Shown piece after piece: positions 35,226 to 44,518 of a stretch of 64,000 nt of DNA. Both the position numbers and the translations under genes were made by a program. Within the stretch, counting starts at the first letter, position 1. Each line of letters begins with the position of its first letter. Below the pieces are notes generated by a model. It ran no database searches, had not been told where the DNA came from, and saw nothing but the letters and a program-made list of their open reading frames with translations. The stretch spans positions 62,001 to 126,000 of the forward strand of contig NZ_MAOC01000020.1 in assembly GCF_001884135.1 (NCBI RefSeq), read 5' to 3'. This stretch comes from Bacillus nitratireducens (GTDB lineage: Bacteria; Bacillota; Bacilli; Bacillales; Bacillaceae_G).

Positions 35226-36322
35226 AAGACATTTATGAACTATTAAATGATATTGATATAGATGAAAAAGAGCTTGAGGAAATTGAGGCTTCTGAAATTG
35301 AAAAAGAAAAAGTGAAGCGTAATGTAAAACAATCGATACGTACGAAGAAAAAGATGAAAAGTTGGAAAAAAGGTGTCGCTGCTGCATCTATTTTAGTAGG
35401 ACTCTCAGTTGCAACACTCGGTATCGGATTTCCTACATATGCCGGGGGATTGCCAATTGTAGGTGACATATTCCGCTTTTTAGATAACGGTAGAACAGGA
35501 TTATATGAAAATTATAAAGAGTTTTCGACTGAATTGAATATGACGAGAGAGAGTAATGGGGTTAAGGTTACAATTAATGATGTAATTTCTGATGGCAGAA
35601 CATTATCTATAACGTATTCACTGGAAAGTGAGCAAGACTTAGGGGATGATCCTATTATATTAGGCGGATTGGATATAATGGACGCTCATGGTAGTTCAGG
35701 AAGTGGGAAAATGACTAAAGTTACTGAAAAAAAGTATGTAGGTATGGTAACAACGACGCACCATGATAGTAATAAAAAGGACAAAGTAAATTTTAGATGG
35801 AATATAGAGGGAATAGAGATGCCAGATAGGAAAAAATCAATACAAGGTAATTGGAATTTCGCGTTAACTGTAAAATCAATGGATAGTAAAGAGAGAACAA
35901 TTGGTGGAAGTTCGGAAAAAGAAGGTATAAAGGCAAATATGGAAAAGGTCGCAATGTCGCCGGTTTCATTTATTCTTTATTACAATCAAGAAGTTTCTAA
36001 GGGTGCGAGGAAAGAATGGGATAGTGTAGATGTTGAATTGACAGTTAAGGATGATTTAGGGAATGATTATTCGGGTGAAGGAAATGGAGGAAGTGGCCAC
36101 GATCCTTACAATATTCGATGGAGTGCCACATTCCAAAAACTGAACGAAAATGCAACAAAGCTTATCGTTACACCACGCGTACACTTACGAGTGCATACAC
36201 CTGAAAATCATGGTGGAGTGGAATATGTGAATGGAAAAGAGAAGAAAATTGAAGTGCCGAAAAAAGAAGCGAAGAGTAAAGATATTGTTCTAGATGATAT
36301 CGTAATTGATTTAAAGAAATAA
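35222..36322 (+). CDS. DUF4179-type membrane anti-sigma factor
   Basis: 366 residues: cytoplasmic acidic N terminus (about 1-45), one membrane helix (about 48-72, VAAASILVGLSVATLGIGF) and an extracellular domain with strand-rich sequence. This is the DUF4179 layout of anti-sigma factors that pair with ECF sigma genes; the ATGA overlap with the sigma gene supports it. The signal sensed outside is unknown. Confidence 0.82.
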   Translation: MKDIYELLNDIDIDEKELEEIEASEIEKEKVKRNVKQSIRTKKKMKSWKKGVAAASILVGLSVATLGIGFPTYAGGLPIVGDIFRFLDNGRTGLYENYKEFSTELNMTRESNGVKVTINDVISDGRTLSITYSLESEQDLGDDPIILGGLDIMDAHGSSGSGKMTKVTEKKYVGMVTTTHHDSNKKDKVNFRWNIEGIEMPDRKKSIQGNWNFALTVKSMDSKERTIGGSSEKEGIKANMEKVAMSPVSFILYYNQEVSKGARKEWDSVDVELTVKDDLGNDYSGEGNGGSGHDPYNIRWSATFQKLNENATKLIVTPRVHLRVHTPENHGGVEYVNGKEKKIEVPKKEAKSKDIVLDDIVIDLKK

Positions 36323-36327
36323 AAGAG

Positions 36328-36359
36328 AGACTGCCTAAAACAAGTAGGCAGTCTTTTTT
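36328..36359 (+). terminator. Terminator of the ECF sigma/anti-sigma operon
   Basis: Stem AGACTGCCTA / TAGGCAGTCT with a seven-base loop and TTTTTT tail. Confidence 0.88.
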
Positions 36360-36361
36360 CG

Positions 36362-37435
36362 TTAAGAATTAGTTACGAGCAATGCATGTGGATGCTGCGT
36401 TTTATACTCATCTTTCCACGGAATGTTTAGTTGTTCCCACGATTCGCCGCTATCATTGGATTGAAAGACGCCATTGTTATTTAAAGTGTAAAACGTATGT
36501 GGTTCTGCTGGATTTGTAGCAAACATCGAAATGACTGTACCAATTGCAGATGGTAGACCTTGTTGTACTTGCTCGAACGGAGTATCTTTCGTTTTTCGAT
36601 AAATATAAGATTCATAAGGAATACGGTGATGAGCGAGATCGGCACTTGGTGCGGCAGAAACGAGAATTGTATCGCAATCAGCCGGATCGATAGCCATGCT
36701 GTATAAATAATGATGCTCAAGTCCGTCACTACATGAAATCCAGCTGTTTCCACTGTTATAACTTTCAAGGTATGCGCGATCAGGTCCACCCATAAATCCA
36801 TCACCACATGATGCATAAAGGCGATTTGGAGCTTCAGGGTGCATGAGTAATTGATGCGCATCGATAGGAGCACCGAACTTTTTATCAATCCATGTATGCC
36901 CTCTATCGTTACTTTGAATAACAGCACCAGCTTCAATTGAAACATGGACTGTATTTGGGTTGTTTGGATCAACTGTAATCCAGCGTACGTGATGGGTAAA
37001 AGGTCTAGGCGGGAAAGCCCACGTATAAGAAGATAATAATGATTTCATATTTTTAAGTTCAGTCCACGTTTCACCACCATTTTCTGAACGGAATAAAGCA
37101 CTAGGTTCTGTTCCTACATAAACGACGCCATATCCGTTAACTTGTTCATTAGGGCTTATCGTAATGGAAGTGATCGAAGAGTGTAAAATCCCATCTTCTT
37201 TCGGGAAATCAAAGTAACGATATGAATCTCCAATTGGTTTCCACGAATCTCCGCCATCGTCACTTAGCCATAAACCTCGTCCAAATGTGCCGCAATATAC
37301 ACGATTCTTTAGGAATGGATCAACTGCGATACAAGTAGGTTGCATATTTTGTAAGTGATATGAGGTTTCATAGTTACCATATCGTTCTTTTACAACAATA
37401 AGTTCACGTTCCATACAGAGAAATAGTCGTTTCAA
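36362..37435 (-). CDS. BNR/Asp-box beta-propeller protein
   Basis: About 357 residues. At least five Asp-box repeats (SDDGGDSWK, SENGGETWT, SNDRGHTWI, YNSGNSWI, SNDSGESWE) mark a beta-propeller of the sialidase/VPS10 type. No signal peptide, so cytoplasmic. Catalytic residues of sialidases are not evident. The start is TTG at 37435, eight bases after AAGGGGG; an upstream ATG at 37474 lies before this SD. Function unknown. Confidence 0.75.
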   Translation of the reverse strand: MKRLFLCMERELIVVKERYGNYETSYHLQNMQPTCIAVDPFLKNRVYCGTFGRGLWLSDDGGDSWKPIGDSYRYFDFPKEDGILHSSITSITISPNEQVNGYGVVYVGTEPSALFRSENGGETWTELKNMKSLLSSYTWAFPPRPFTHHVRWITVDPNNPNTVHVSIEAGAVIQSNDRGHTWIDKKFGAPIDAHQLLMHPEAPNRLYASCGDGFMGGPDRAYLESYNSGNSWISCSDGLEHHYLYSMAIDPADCDTILVSAAPSADLAHHRIPYESYIYRKTKDTPFEQVQQGLPSAIGTVISMFATNPAEPHTFYTLNNNGVFQSNDSGESWEQLNIPWKDEYKTQHPHALLVTNS

Positions 37436-37563
37436 TTCAATAACCCCCTTCAAATTTCTTTCATTAGTAAACAATATGAAGCTGAAAAAGAAGTAGTCTT
37501 ATTTTTTGTTGAGAAAAAGGACTTGTTTGAAAAAAAGCGAAGTGTGTATACAGAGGAAGCGGG

Positions 37564-37647
37564 ATAAAGTGAAACTTTAATCAGTAGGGTATTGTTCATC
37601 TTCTACGGATTAGTAGCGTTCACTACCGGGCATTAATGGTGGATAAA
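37564..37647 (-). repeat. bcr1-like repeat, internally deleted copy
   Basis: 84 bp bounded by ATAAA at 37564-37568 and 37643-37647. Left end AGTGAAACTTTAATCAGT and the following TTGTTCATC...ATTAGTAGC...CACTACCGGGC match the full copies; the centre is deleted as in the 26321 copy. It lies in the gap before the CDF transporter gene. Confidence 0.75.
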
Positions 37648-37703
37648 GATAGGGAATGTGTTTCATACTAACATACAGATATTGCACTTAAAGGAGCATT
37701 TGT

Positions 37704-38603
37704 ATGGGACACTCACATGATCACGGTCATTCAAAAAATAAAAAAGCGTTATTAATTGCCTTCTTATTAACAACAAGCTTTATGATTGCTGAAGTTATTG
37801 GGGGATTTGTAACAAATAGCTTAGCACTATTATCTGACGCGGGGCATATGTTAAGTGATGCAGTATCCTTAGCGCTAAGTTTACTTGCGTTCAAGCTTGG
37901 AGAAAAAACAGCAACAACTGCGAAAACATACGGGTATAAACGAGTCGAAATGTTAGCGGCATTATGTAACGGTGTCGTTCTTATTGTCATTTCAGTATAC
38001 ATTTTTATTGAAGCAATTCGCCGTTTTAAAGAACCAGTTGAGATTGCTAGTAATGGGATGCTCATTATTGCTGTACTTGGTCTGCTTATTAATATTTTAT
38101 CAGCTTGGATATTAATGAGAGGCGGAGATGTGAAGGGGAATTTGAATTTAAGAAGTGCTTTCTTACACGTATTAGGCGATCTATTAGGATCAGTCGGAGC
38201 GATTATTGCTGCGCTATGTATTAAATTTTTCGGATGGACTGTTGCAGATGCGATTGCTAGTATTCTTGTGTCTATTTTAGTCATTATTAGTGGATGGCGT
38301 GTAACACGTGATACGGTCCATATATTAATGGAAGGTGCACCACAACATATAAATGTTGAAGAGATAAAAAGTACTTTATTAAATATTACGATTGTAAAAG
38401 AAGTACATGATTTGCACATATGGTCTGTCACATCTGATTTTCAAGTATTAACTTGCCATTTGATTATTAAAGGTAATGAAACACAAAGTGTATTAAAAGA
38501 GGCTACGGATGTATTAAAGGAGAAGTTTCATGTAGAACATGTCACCATTCAAGTAGAAATAGATGGTGAATTTAATCATAGTGAGACAACTTGCAAAGTA
38601 TGA
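37704..38603 (+). CDS. czcD: Cation diffusion facilitator (zinc efflux), CzcD/ZitB-like
   Basis: 299 residues. His-rich N terminus (HSHDHGHS), six membrane helices, LLSDAGHMLSDAVSL with the metal-site HxxxD in helix 2, and a matching HVLGDLLGS in helix 5. The C-terminal domain is cytoplasmic. It exchanges cytosolic Zn2+ (or Co2+/Cd2+) for protons. SD AAAGGAG. No metal-regulator gene is adjacent. Confidence 0.9.
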   Translation: MGHSHDHGHSKNKKALLIAFLLTTSFMIAEVIGGFVTNSLALLSDAGHMLSDAVSLALSLLAFKLGEKTATTAKTYGYKRVEMLAALCNGVVLIVISVYIFIEAIRRFKEPVEIASNGMLIIAVLGLLINILSAWILMRGGDVKGNLNLRSAFLHVLGDLLGSVGAIIAALCIKFFGWTVADAIASILVSILVIISGWRVTRDTVHILMEGAPQHINVEEIKSTLLNITIVKEVHDLHIWSVTSDFQVLTCHLIIKGNETQSVLKEATDVLKEKFHVEHVTIQVEIDGEFNHSETTCKV

Positions 38604-38747
38604 AAGAAAAAGGATAAGAAAAAGTGTCATAACATTTTTCGCGCAGCATACATATATATAATGTGGCCACAAATACTTTGTAAGGTAAATATTTCATAAG
38701 ATTACTTTACTTATTAAGAATCATCTTTTATAATCAAAAGTGGTAAT

Positions 38748-38767
38748 TGATAAAGATTATCATTTTC
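38748..38767 (+). promoter_or_regulatory. Fur box upstream of the FbpA-like gene
   Basis: TGATAAAGATTATCA (38748-38762) matches 13 of 14 positions of the 7-1-7 Fur box and extends to 38767 with TTTTC. It lies 30 bases before the start codon of the next gene. Confidence 0.85.
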
Positions 38768-38796
38768 AATTATCGTAGAAAGGAGTTTTTTAAAAG

Positions 38797-38967
38797 ATGA
38801 GTAGTCAACTCCGTTTTGCTGTTGAAAATCGTAAGAGGCATTTAATTGATGAGTTAATTGGAGCAGGTGTGTTTAAGATTCGCGACCGACAATTATACGA
38901 GCTGTCTTTAGAGGAATTGGAAAAAGAGTACGAAGACATGGAAGATTATGCGGATATTCAGGCATAG
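38797..38967 (+). CDS. FbpA-like Fur-regulated small protein
   Basis: 56 residues. AVENRKRHLIDELIGAGVFK and LYELSLEELEKEYED match the pattern of the Fur-regulated FbpA family, which in B. subtilis helps the sRNA FsrA to spare iron. Despite the family name (basic protein) this one is acidic in its C-terminal half. AAAGGAG and a Fur box precede it. Monocistronic. Too short for many gene callers. Confidence 0.8.
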   Translation: MSSQLRFAVENRKRHLIDELIGAGVFKIRDRQLYELSLEELEKEYEDMEDYADIQA

Positions 38968-38988
38968 CTATATAGATTAATAAAAGAT

Positions 38989-39025
38989 GAGCTGGTTACG
39001 TTTTTGTGTAACCAGCTCTATTATT
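38989..39025. terminator. Terminator between converging genes
   Basis: 11-bp stem GAGCTGGTTAC / GTAACCAGCTC with an eight-base loop; T-rich after it. It serves the FbpA-like gene and abuts the GntR stop. Confidence 0.85.
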
Positions 39026-39695
39026 ATTTCATAGAAATCATTTTTTGTATCTCTTTCATAGGACGGAGCCAGTTTTGAGACATCATTTGTTCCATTTGTT
39101 GTTCATTTTGCTTTTGCAATGCTTGAATGATAGAGTGATGTTCTTTAATAGATTGACTCGCAGGAACAAAGTTTTGGAAAAATAAATATTCAAGACGTAA
39201 AACGTGAAGCTGCATATTTTCTAGAAAAGGTTCAATATATCGATTTTTAGCAATAGACGTAATTGTATTGTGAAATTGTATATCTAGTTCTAAAGCTCGT
39301 TTTGAGTTTTTTTCCTCTATAGATTGTTGGAAATCATCATTTATCTCGGAGAGTAGTTTAATATCAGAGTCTGTAATATTTTGAAGTGCTTGCTTTCCAA
39401 TAATTGAGTGAAGACCAGCCATTGTCTCATAAATGATAGATATATCTTCAAATTTAATAGGAGTAATTTTCGTTTTTTGGCCGGGAATCATTTCGACTAA
39501 CCCAGAAAGCTCTAAAATTTGTAAAGCTTCTCTAACTGGTGTTCTGCTTACTCCTAGTGCTTCCGCCAATTCCCCGTCATTAATCTTTTCATCAGGTTGT
39601 AAAACACCTTCTATAATCCAATCTTGTAGTTGATTTAAAACGAGTGACTTTGCGGAAATTCTTCCGGTTTTTTTATAGTTTTGAGGGACAGGCAT
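39024..39695 (-). CDS. GntR family regulator, FCD (FadR) type
   Basis: 223 residues. Winged helix (EKINDGELAEALGVSRTPVREALQIL) and an all-helical FCD ligand domain with spaced His residues (LDIQFHNTI, EHHSII). ATG 39695 has AAAGGA upstream; a longer start at 39737 would overlap the transporter gene before it. It is co-transcribed with that transporter and likely controls it through the palindrome at 40707. Confidence 0.85.
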   Translation of the reverse strand: MPVPQNYKKTGRISAKSLVLNQLQDWIIEGVLQPDEKINDGELAEALGVSRTPVREALQILELSGLVEMIPGQKTKITPIKFEDISIIYETMAGLHSIIGKQALQNITDSDIKLLSEINDDFQQSIEEKNSKRALELDIQFHNTITSIAKNRYIEPFLENMQLHVLRLEYLFFQNFVPASQSIKEHHSIIQALQKQNEQQMEQMMSQNWLRPMKEIQKMISMK

Positions 39696-39711
39696 AATGA
39701 ATTCAATCCTT

Positions 39712-40677
39712 TCATTGTATATTGTGTCTTTTTTCATTAACGAGTTTTAGCTTCGATTGTCCTTCATCTGGTTTTTGGCTTAATATGAGCACCATTATAA
39801 TGACACAAAAAGCACCTAATATTTGAAAAGATTGAAATGGTACGTGCAATATTACGACAGAAGATATAATAGCTGCAAGCGGTTCTGTGCAACCAAATAA
39901 TGTTGTTTCTTTTGGAGTAAGGTATCTTATGCTGTCTAAATATAAATAAAATGCGATAAGTGTTCCGAAAATAACTACAAAGGCAATGAGCGGAAGGGTA
40001 CTTAGTTTTACATATTTCATAGTTGATAATAAAATGAATTCGTTTGTGGAAATAAAGTGTAAAATCGTTACGCCTACTCCCCCAATAATCATGCCCCATC
40101 CAACGATAACGGATGAAGACCATCTTTCTAACAATTCCTTTGAATATAAGCTATAAAATGCGAGAGATAATCCAGATAAAATGCCCCAAACGATAGCTGG
40201 TGTAGAAACAGCCAAGTTATGAACAGACCCGTTTGTTAGTAATAGAAAAGTCCCTACTAATGAAAGGGTAATTGAAATAAAATCAATTTTTGATGGACGA
40301 ACGTTCCATTTGAAAAGTAAATATACAGTAATAAATATAGGAGCTAAATATTGTAATAATGTTGCAACGGCAGCGTTTCCCTCTTTAATGGAAGCGAAAT
40401 ACGTATACTGTACAGCAAGCATACCGAATAGGCCAAACAAAATCATTTTATAAGCATCAGATTTTTGTTTCCAGATGCCGAATATCTCTTTTCTGCTCGT
40501 TCCGAATGATGAAATAATGAGCAAGATGACGCCGGATATAAGCAGACGAATGGTAACTAACCATTCAGTAGAAACTTTTTCGGATTGAAAAAGTTGTTGC
40601 GCTGCTGTTCCTGACAACCCCCATAAACAAGCGCCGATTATGACCATTAGAATTCCTTTTAATCGATTTGGATCCAT
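39712..40677 (-). CDS. EamA/DMT family transporter
   Basis: 321 residues with ten membrane helices in two EamA repeats (GACLWGLSGTAAQQ and GILSGLSLAFYSLY). A metabolite exporter of unknown substrate. The start ATG 40677 has AAGGAGG, 12 bases away; no closer start is in frame. First gene of the operon with the GntR regulator. Confidence 0.85.
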   Translation of the reverse strand: MDPNRLKGILMVIIGACLWGLSGTAAQQLFQSEKVSTEWLVTIRLLISGVILLIISSFGTSRKEIFGIWKQKSDAYKMILFGLFGMLAVQYTYFASIKEGNAAVATLLQYLAPIFITVYLLFKWNVRPSKIDFISITLSLVGTFLLLTNGSVHNLAVSTPAIVWGILSGLSLAFYSLYSKELLERWSSSVIVGWGMIIGGVGVTILHFISTNEFILLSTMKYVKLSTLPLIAFVVIFGTLIAFYLYLDSIRYLTPKETTLFGCTEPLAAIISSVVILHVPFQSFQILGAFCVIIMVLILSQKPDEGQSKLKLVNEKRHNIQ

Positions 40678-40706
40678 AAGGTATGTAGTCCTCCTTCCTA
40701 AAAAAT

Positions 40707-40722
40707 ATATTGTATACAATAT
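40707..40722. promoter_or_regulatory. GntR-type operator before the EamA gene
   Basis: ATATTGTATACAATAT is a perfect 16-bp palindrome containing TTGTATACAA, the usual site of FCD-type GntR regulators. It lies 30 bases before the transporter ATG. A half-like TTGTATATTGTG occurs near 39713-39725. Confidence 0.8.
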
Positions 40723-40932
40723 GCAATATATCACGAAATGAGGGATTTATAAATTTAAATTTCTGATTTCCTTAAGTGGAAATTGTATAAGGTGTAGTTA
40801 GGTCTACAATACAAGGAAGTAGGTTAAATAAAGCAAGTTAAAATTATAAGATTGAATCATAATCAAGAGGATAAAAAAATAAAGATAAGAGTAATTTGAT
40901 TTGCTAAAAATATATGTAGAAGGAGATATGTG

Positions 40933-41592
40933 ATGAGCTGGGTTACTCATAAACCAACATTTGAATTTGATAATTATAGTCATTTTATTAGGGCGAATAC
41001 GGCGTGGGTTGGGCATTTAGATTTCGCATATGATTTAGTAAGGTTTGAAAAGCCAGAAGTATTAGTTGAGTTAGGTACACATTTAGGGGCTTCCTTTTTC
41101 AGTTTTTGTCAAGGGGCAAAAGATGGAGGATTAAATACAAAATGTTTTGCTGTAGATACTTGGACGGGAGATGAGCATACAGGTCCATATGGGGAAGGTG
41201 TTTTTCAAATAGTAAATAAAGTAGTAAATATGAGTTATCCTAATATAGGTAATTTAATTCGTTCTACTTTTGACGAGGCAGTGGATCAGTTTCAAGATGG
41301 AACGATAAATGTGTTGCATATTGATGGTTATCATACGTACGAAGCAGTTTCTCATGATTATAAAACATGGTTACCGAAACTTGCGGATAACGGTATCGTT
41401 TTATTTCATGATATTGAAGTTAAAACTGGAGACTTCGGCGTGTATAAGTTTTGGGATGAAGTTAAAGCGAAGCATCCTCATTTTCAGTTTGAGCATTCAT
41501 ATGGGCTTGGTGTATTATTTCCGAAAGGTTGTAGCGATAAGTTTGTGGAAATACTTAAAAATAAAGAAGAAATACAAAATATGTATAAATAA
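40933..41592 (+). CDS. Class I SAM-dependent methyltransferase (type 24)
   Basis: 219 residues with the SAM motif VELGTHLGASF (about 45), AVDTW for motif II and LHIDGYHTYEAV, the form used by type-24 methyltransferases that often act in glycan or cell-wall sugar synthesis. AAGGAG precedes the ATG at 40933; a GTG at 40930 is also in frame. Isolated gene, substrate unknown. Confidence 0.82.
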   Translation: MSWVTHKPTFEFDNYSHFIRANTAWVGHLDFAYDLVRFEKPEVLVELGTHLGASFFSFCQGAKDGGLNTKCFAVDTWTGDEHTGPYGEGVFQIVNKVVNMSYPNIGNLIRSTFDEAVDQFQDGTINVLHIDGYHTYEAVSHDYKTWLPKLADNGIVLFHDIEVKTGDFGVYKFWDEVKAKHPHFQFEHSYGLGVLFPKGCSDKFVEILKNKEEIQNMYK

Positions 41593-41925
41593 AAGTGGAG
41601 CATGCATCATTTTAATGATGTGTGCTTTTTTATATGGGGAAAAATGGTACTCCTTAAAAGGTGAGGATAATAGTAAAAAGTTTTGTTGTGGCAAATATTA
41701 AAAAAGTTATTCTTGAATTGTTCTATCTAAATAAAAATGTAACATTTTTTATATTTTCCATTGCGAAAAGTAACATCTACTTTTACAATAGAAAAGGTGT
41801 CCATATATTATACTGGAAAAATAAATCGAAATAATATGAAAATTTTGTTTTGTCTTCGCTAATTGTATATTACATACATGTAAGACGACATACGTCATGT
41901 TATCGACCTGTAAGGAGAGAAAAAA
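41593..41925 (+). other. 333-bp gap before nhaC: terminator and leader
   Basis: A hairpin at 41599-41631 (12-bp stem, T-run) ends the methyltransferase gene. Past it the sequence is AT-rich with two small inverted repeats: AAAAGTA-ACATC-TACTTTT near 41766-41784, and a bulged stem with GACG-ACATA-CGTC at its tip (41876-41900), which lies just before the nhaC SD. The second could affect nhaC translation; there is no match to a known riboswitch by eye. Confidence 0.5.
41599..41631 (+). terminator. Terminator after the methyltransferase gene
   Basis: 12-bp stem with one G-U pair (41599-41610 with 41615-41626) and TTTTTT tail. Confidence 0.82.
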
Positions 41926-43329
41926 ATGAAAAGTGTAAGATTACCATCGATGCTAGAAATCATAGTTCTTTTATTACTATTTCTTGCTGTTGTCTTTTCC
42001 TTCCAAACGATTTTTGATCTCCCAATTCAATTAGCGCTATTTATTTCATGGTTTTTAGTAATTGCGCTTGGATTAAGATTAGGATTTCGTTATCAAGAAT
42101 TGCAAGATGCAATTACGAAAGGGATTTCTAACGGATTGGAAGCAATACTGATTTTAGTTGCAGTAGGTGCTTTAATTGGAACTTGGATTGCTGGTGGCGT
42201 TGTACCAACATTAATCTATTATGGATTAGAGTTTATTCACCCTAGCATATTCCTATTAGCAACATTAATTATTTGTTCGATAACTTCTATCGCGACAGGA
42301 ACATCATGGGGAACAGTTGGAACAGCAGGTATTGCTATGATGGCGATTGGTGAAGGACTTGGCTTACCACTTCCGCTTGTTGCTGGTGCAGTTCTTTCAG
42401 GAGCTTATTTCGGCGACAAATTATCACCACTTTCTGATAGCACAGTTCTTGCAGCGTCTATGGCAAAAGTAGATGTTATTGCTCACGTTCGAGCTATGCT
42501 CGTATTAGATGTTCCGGCTTATATTATTACTAGCATTATGTTTACTGTAGCTGGTTGGATGTATGGCGGCGATAATGTAGATTTGAATCGAGTAGAGTTT
42601 TTAAAAGAAGCTTTATTAAAGGAATTTGATATTAAAATATGGATGCTTGTTCCGGCGGTCATTGTTATCGTTCTATTAGCGATGAAGAAACCCTCTATGC
42701 CAACAATTGCAATGGGAGCTTTAATTGGTGCAATTTGGGCAACTCTTTTCCAAGGAATGCACTTTGGAGAGGCAATTGGAACAGCATATAATGGATTCTC
42801 AATTCAATCTGGTGTCGAGTTTGTTGATAAGTTATTAAACCGTGGTGGAATTAACGGTATGCTCGGTTCAGTAGCCGTTATTATTTTCGGGTTAGGTTTT
42901 GGTGGACTACTTGAAAAGCTAGGTGTTTTAAAAGTAATCGTATCAAAATTTGAGAAGAAATTAAATTCTGCAGGTAATGTAACATTGTCTACATTAATCG
43001 TGGCATTCTTAGCTAATATATTTGGTTGTGCGATGTACGTATCACTTATTTTAACACCGAAAATTATGGAAGATAGCTATGATAAATTAAAAATAGACCG
43101 CCGTGTATTAGCGCGTAACTCAGAAGTAGGTGGAACGTTAACTTCTGGTATGGTTCCGTGGTCGGATAATGGTATTTTTATGGCTGGTATTTTAGGTGTA
43201 GCAACGTTCTCATACGTTCCGTTTATGTGGTTAAGCTTTGTATCGTTAATTTTAGCCGTTATTTACGGATATACAGGCAAGTTCATTTGGTATGTAGATG
43301 ATGCAGATAAAGGAAAGCAAGCATCATAA
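41926..43329 (+). CDS. nhaC: Na+/H+ antiporter NhaC
   Basis: 467 residues with 11-12 membrane helices. NhaC family marks are SIATGTSWGTVGTAGIAM, GAYFGDKLSPLSDSTVLAA and MVPWSDNGIFMAGIL. It exchanges sodium for protons across the membrane, aiding pH and salt tolerance. SD AAGGAGAG. Monocistronic with a long leader. Confidence 0.93.
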   Translation: MKSVRLPSMLEIIVLLLLFLAVVFSFQTIFDLPIQLALFISWFLVIALGLRLGFRYQELQDAITKGISNGLEAILILVAVGALIGTWIAGGVVPTLIYYGLEFIHPSIFLLATLIICSITSIATGTSWGTVGTAGIAMMAIGEGLGLPLPLVAGAVLSGAYFGDKLSPLSDSTVLAASMAKVDVIAHVRAMLVLDVPAYIITSIMFTVAGWMYGGDNVDLNRVEFLKEALLKEFDIKIWMLVPAVIVIVLLAMKKPSMPTIAMGALIGAIWATLFQGMHFGEAIGTAYNGFSIQSGVEFVDKLLNRGGINGMLGSVAVIIFGLGFGGLLEKLGVLKVIVSKFEKKLNSAGNVTLSTLIVAFLANIFGCAMYVSLILTPKIMEDSYDKLKIDRRVLARNSEVGGTLTSGMVPWSDNGIFMAGILGVATFSYVPFMWLSFVSLILAVIYGYTGKFIWYVDDADKGKQAS

Positions 43330-43332
43330 AAT

Positions 43333-43371
43333 AAAAAATCACCTTCTACAATATGTAGAAGGTGATTTTTT
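43333..43371. terminator. Bidirectional terminator
   Basis: 18-bp perfect stem (43333-43350 with 43354-43371), three-base loop, with T/A runs on both sides, between converging genes. Confidence 0.92.
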
Positions 43372-43750
43372 ATTTTGTAATAGGAGTTGAAGAAGTTATT
43401 TCGTCCTCATATTTAGCAATTTTTTGTTGTATCTTTTTTAAGTTTTTTTCAGTGTCTTGAATGAGCTGTAAGACGTTGGTCTCCTGTTGTTTCATTAATT
43501 CCAACCGTTGAAGGATGGTGGATTCTCCCACCATAGACCAGTCGATAAATTGTTTTATTTTTTGAATTGGCATACCGGTGTGTTTTAAACATAAAATCAT
43601 CTCTAAATATTTCAGTGCTTCTTCATCAAAAACTCGATCTCCTTTTTCATTTCTTTTAAGAAAAGGAAACAGTCCTTGTTTATCGTAATAACGTATTTGA
43701 GAAATAGTTAAGTAGTGCATTTTGGCGACTTGCCCAATTGTATAATACAT
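43370..43750 (-). CDS. MerR family transcriptional regulator
   Basis: 126 residues. MerR helix-turn-helix (YTIGQVAKMHYLTISQIRYYDKQG), wing LFPFLKRNEKGDRVF, then a dimer coiled coil (about 75-118). No metal-binding Cys. ATG 43750 is eight bases from AAAGGGG; ATG 43759 is too close. Second gene of an operon with an SDR enzyme, eight bases from it, and likely acts on the palindromic promoter upstream. Confidence 0.87.
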   Translation of the reverse strand: MYYTIGQVAKMHYLTISQIRYYDKQGLFPFLKRNEKGDRVFDEEALKYLEMILCLKHTGMPIQKIKQFIDWSMVGESTILQRLELMKQQETNVLQLIQDTEKNLKKIQQKIAKYEDEITSSTPITK

Positions 43751-43766
43751 ATCATTCACCCCTTTA

Positions 43767-44477
43767 TTACCAAGGTATAATGCCGTCTTTATTTAGTATT
43801 TTACCATTATAGTTTGTTTCACTTAATGCATATTTAATAATAATTTTAGCACTTTCATTGGTCGTATGGCCACCTGGGGAATTTCCATTTAGGTCAGTAG
43901 TTGTAAAACCAGGAGTTACTCCGAAAATTGCTGGACCGTTAGTACCAAATTCTTTGCTAAATGCTAATGTTAAAGCATTAATAGCTGTTTTTGAAGAATT
44001 ATATCCTAATATGTTAATTGGGTGTGTTTCACCGCTAGCAAACATTGTTAGTGAGGCCATGTCAGTTGTTACATTTATAATTTTACTGTTGTTTGATTTC
44101 TTTAATAATGGTAAAAAGGCTTGCACCATTTGGAATGTTCCAAAAAAGTTTACTTCAAATCCTTGGCGTAAAGTTTCAATATTTAATTCACTAGGTAGCG
44201 TATGGAAGTCGAGTGCTATGCCTGCATTATTGATTAATAAATCTAAGTGGTCAGTCTTTTCATGGATTTTTTTGATTGCTTCTTGAATGGATTGAGCACT
44301 AGAAATGTCTACTTGAATATAGGAAACGTTTGAAACATTTAAAGATTCTACGGCTTGTTGTCCAAGTTGTTTATTACGAGCACCTAAAAATACGTGATAG
44401 TCTTTTTCTGCTAATTGACGAACCAATTCATATCCGATCCCTTTATTCGCACCTGTTATGAAAGCATATTTTTTCAT
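43767..44477 (-). CDS. Short-chain dehydrogenase/reductase (carbonyl reductase-like)
   Basis: 236 residues. TGANKGIG cofactor motif, NNAG (about 87), and catalytic Tyr-Lys in LGYNSSKTAIN with the Ser upstream. It fits the NADPH carbonyl reductase subgroup. SD GGAGGAATT. It shares the MerR-type promoter with the regulator gene, so it may detoxify a reactive aldehyde or ketone sensed by MerR; that is inference. Confidence 0.87.
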   Translation of the reverse strand: MKKYAFITGANKGIGYELVRQLAEKDYHVFLGARNKQLGQQAVESLNVSNVSYIQVDISSAQSIQEAIKKIHEKTDHLDLLINNAGIALDFHTLPSELNIETLRQGFEVNFFGTFQMVQAFLPLLKKSNNSKIINVTTDMASLTMFASGETHPINILGYNSSKTAINALTLAFSKEFGTNGPAIFGVTPGFTTTDLNGNSPGGHTTNESAKIIIKYALSETNYNGKILNKDGIIPW

Positions 44478-44518
44478 TTTGAATTCCTCCAGTAGTGTTA
44501 TAGTAGGTTACAATGGAA

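Noticed and set aside
36481-36972. 163-codon minus-strand frame
   Set aside because: Another frame of the same strand inside the BNR propeller gene; the Asp-box repeats show which frame is real.
37727-38431. 234-codon open frame on the minus strand
   Set aside because: It lies wholly antisense to the clear CDF transporter gene, has no SD and no recognisable protein character.
41876-41900. Riboswitch upstream of nhaC
   Set aside because: Only a small bulged hairpin is visible; no match to a known riboswitch core could be made.
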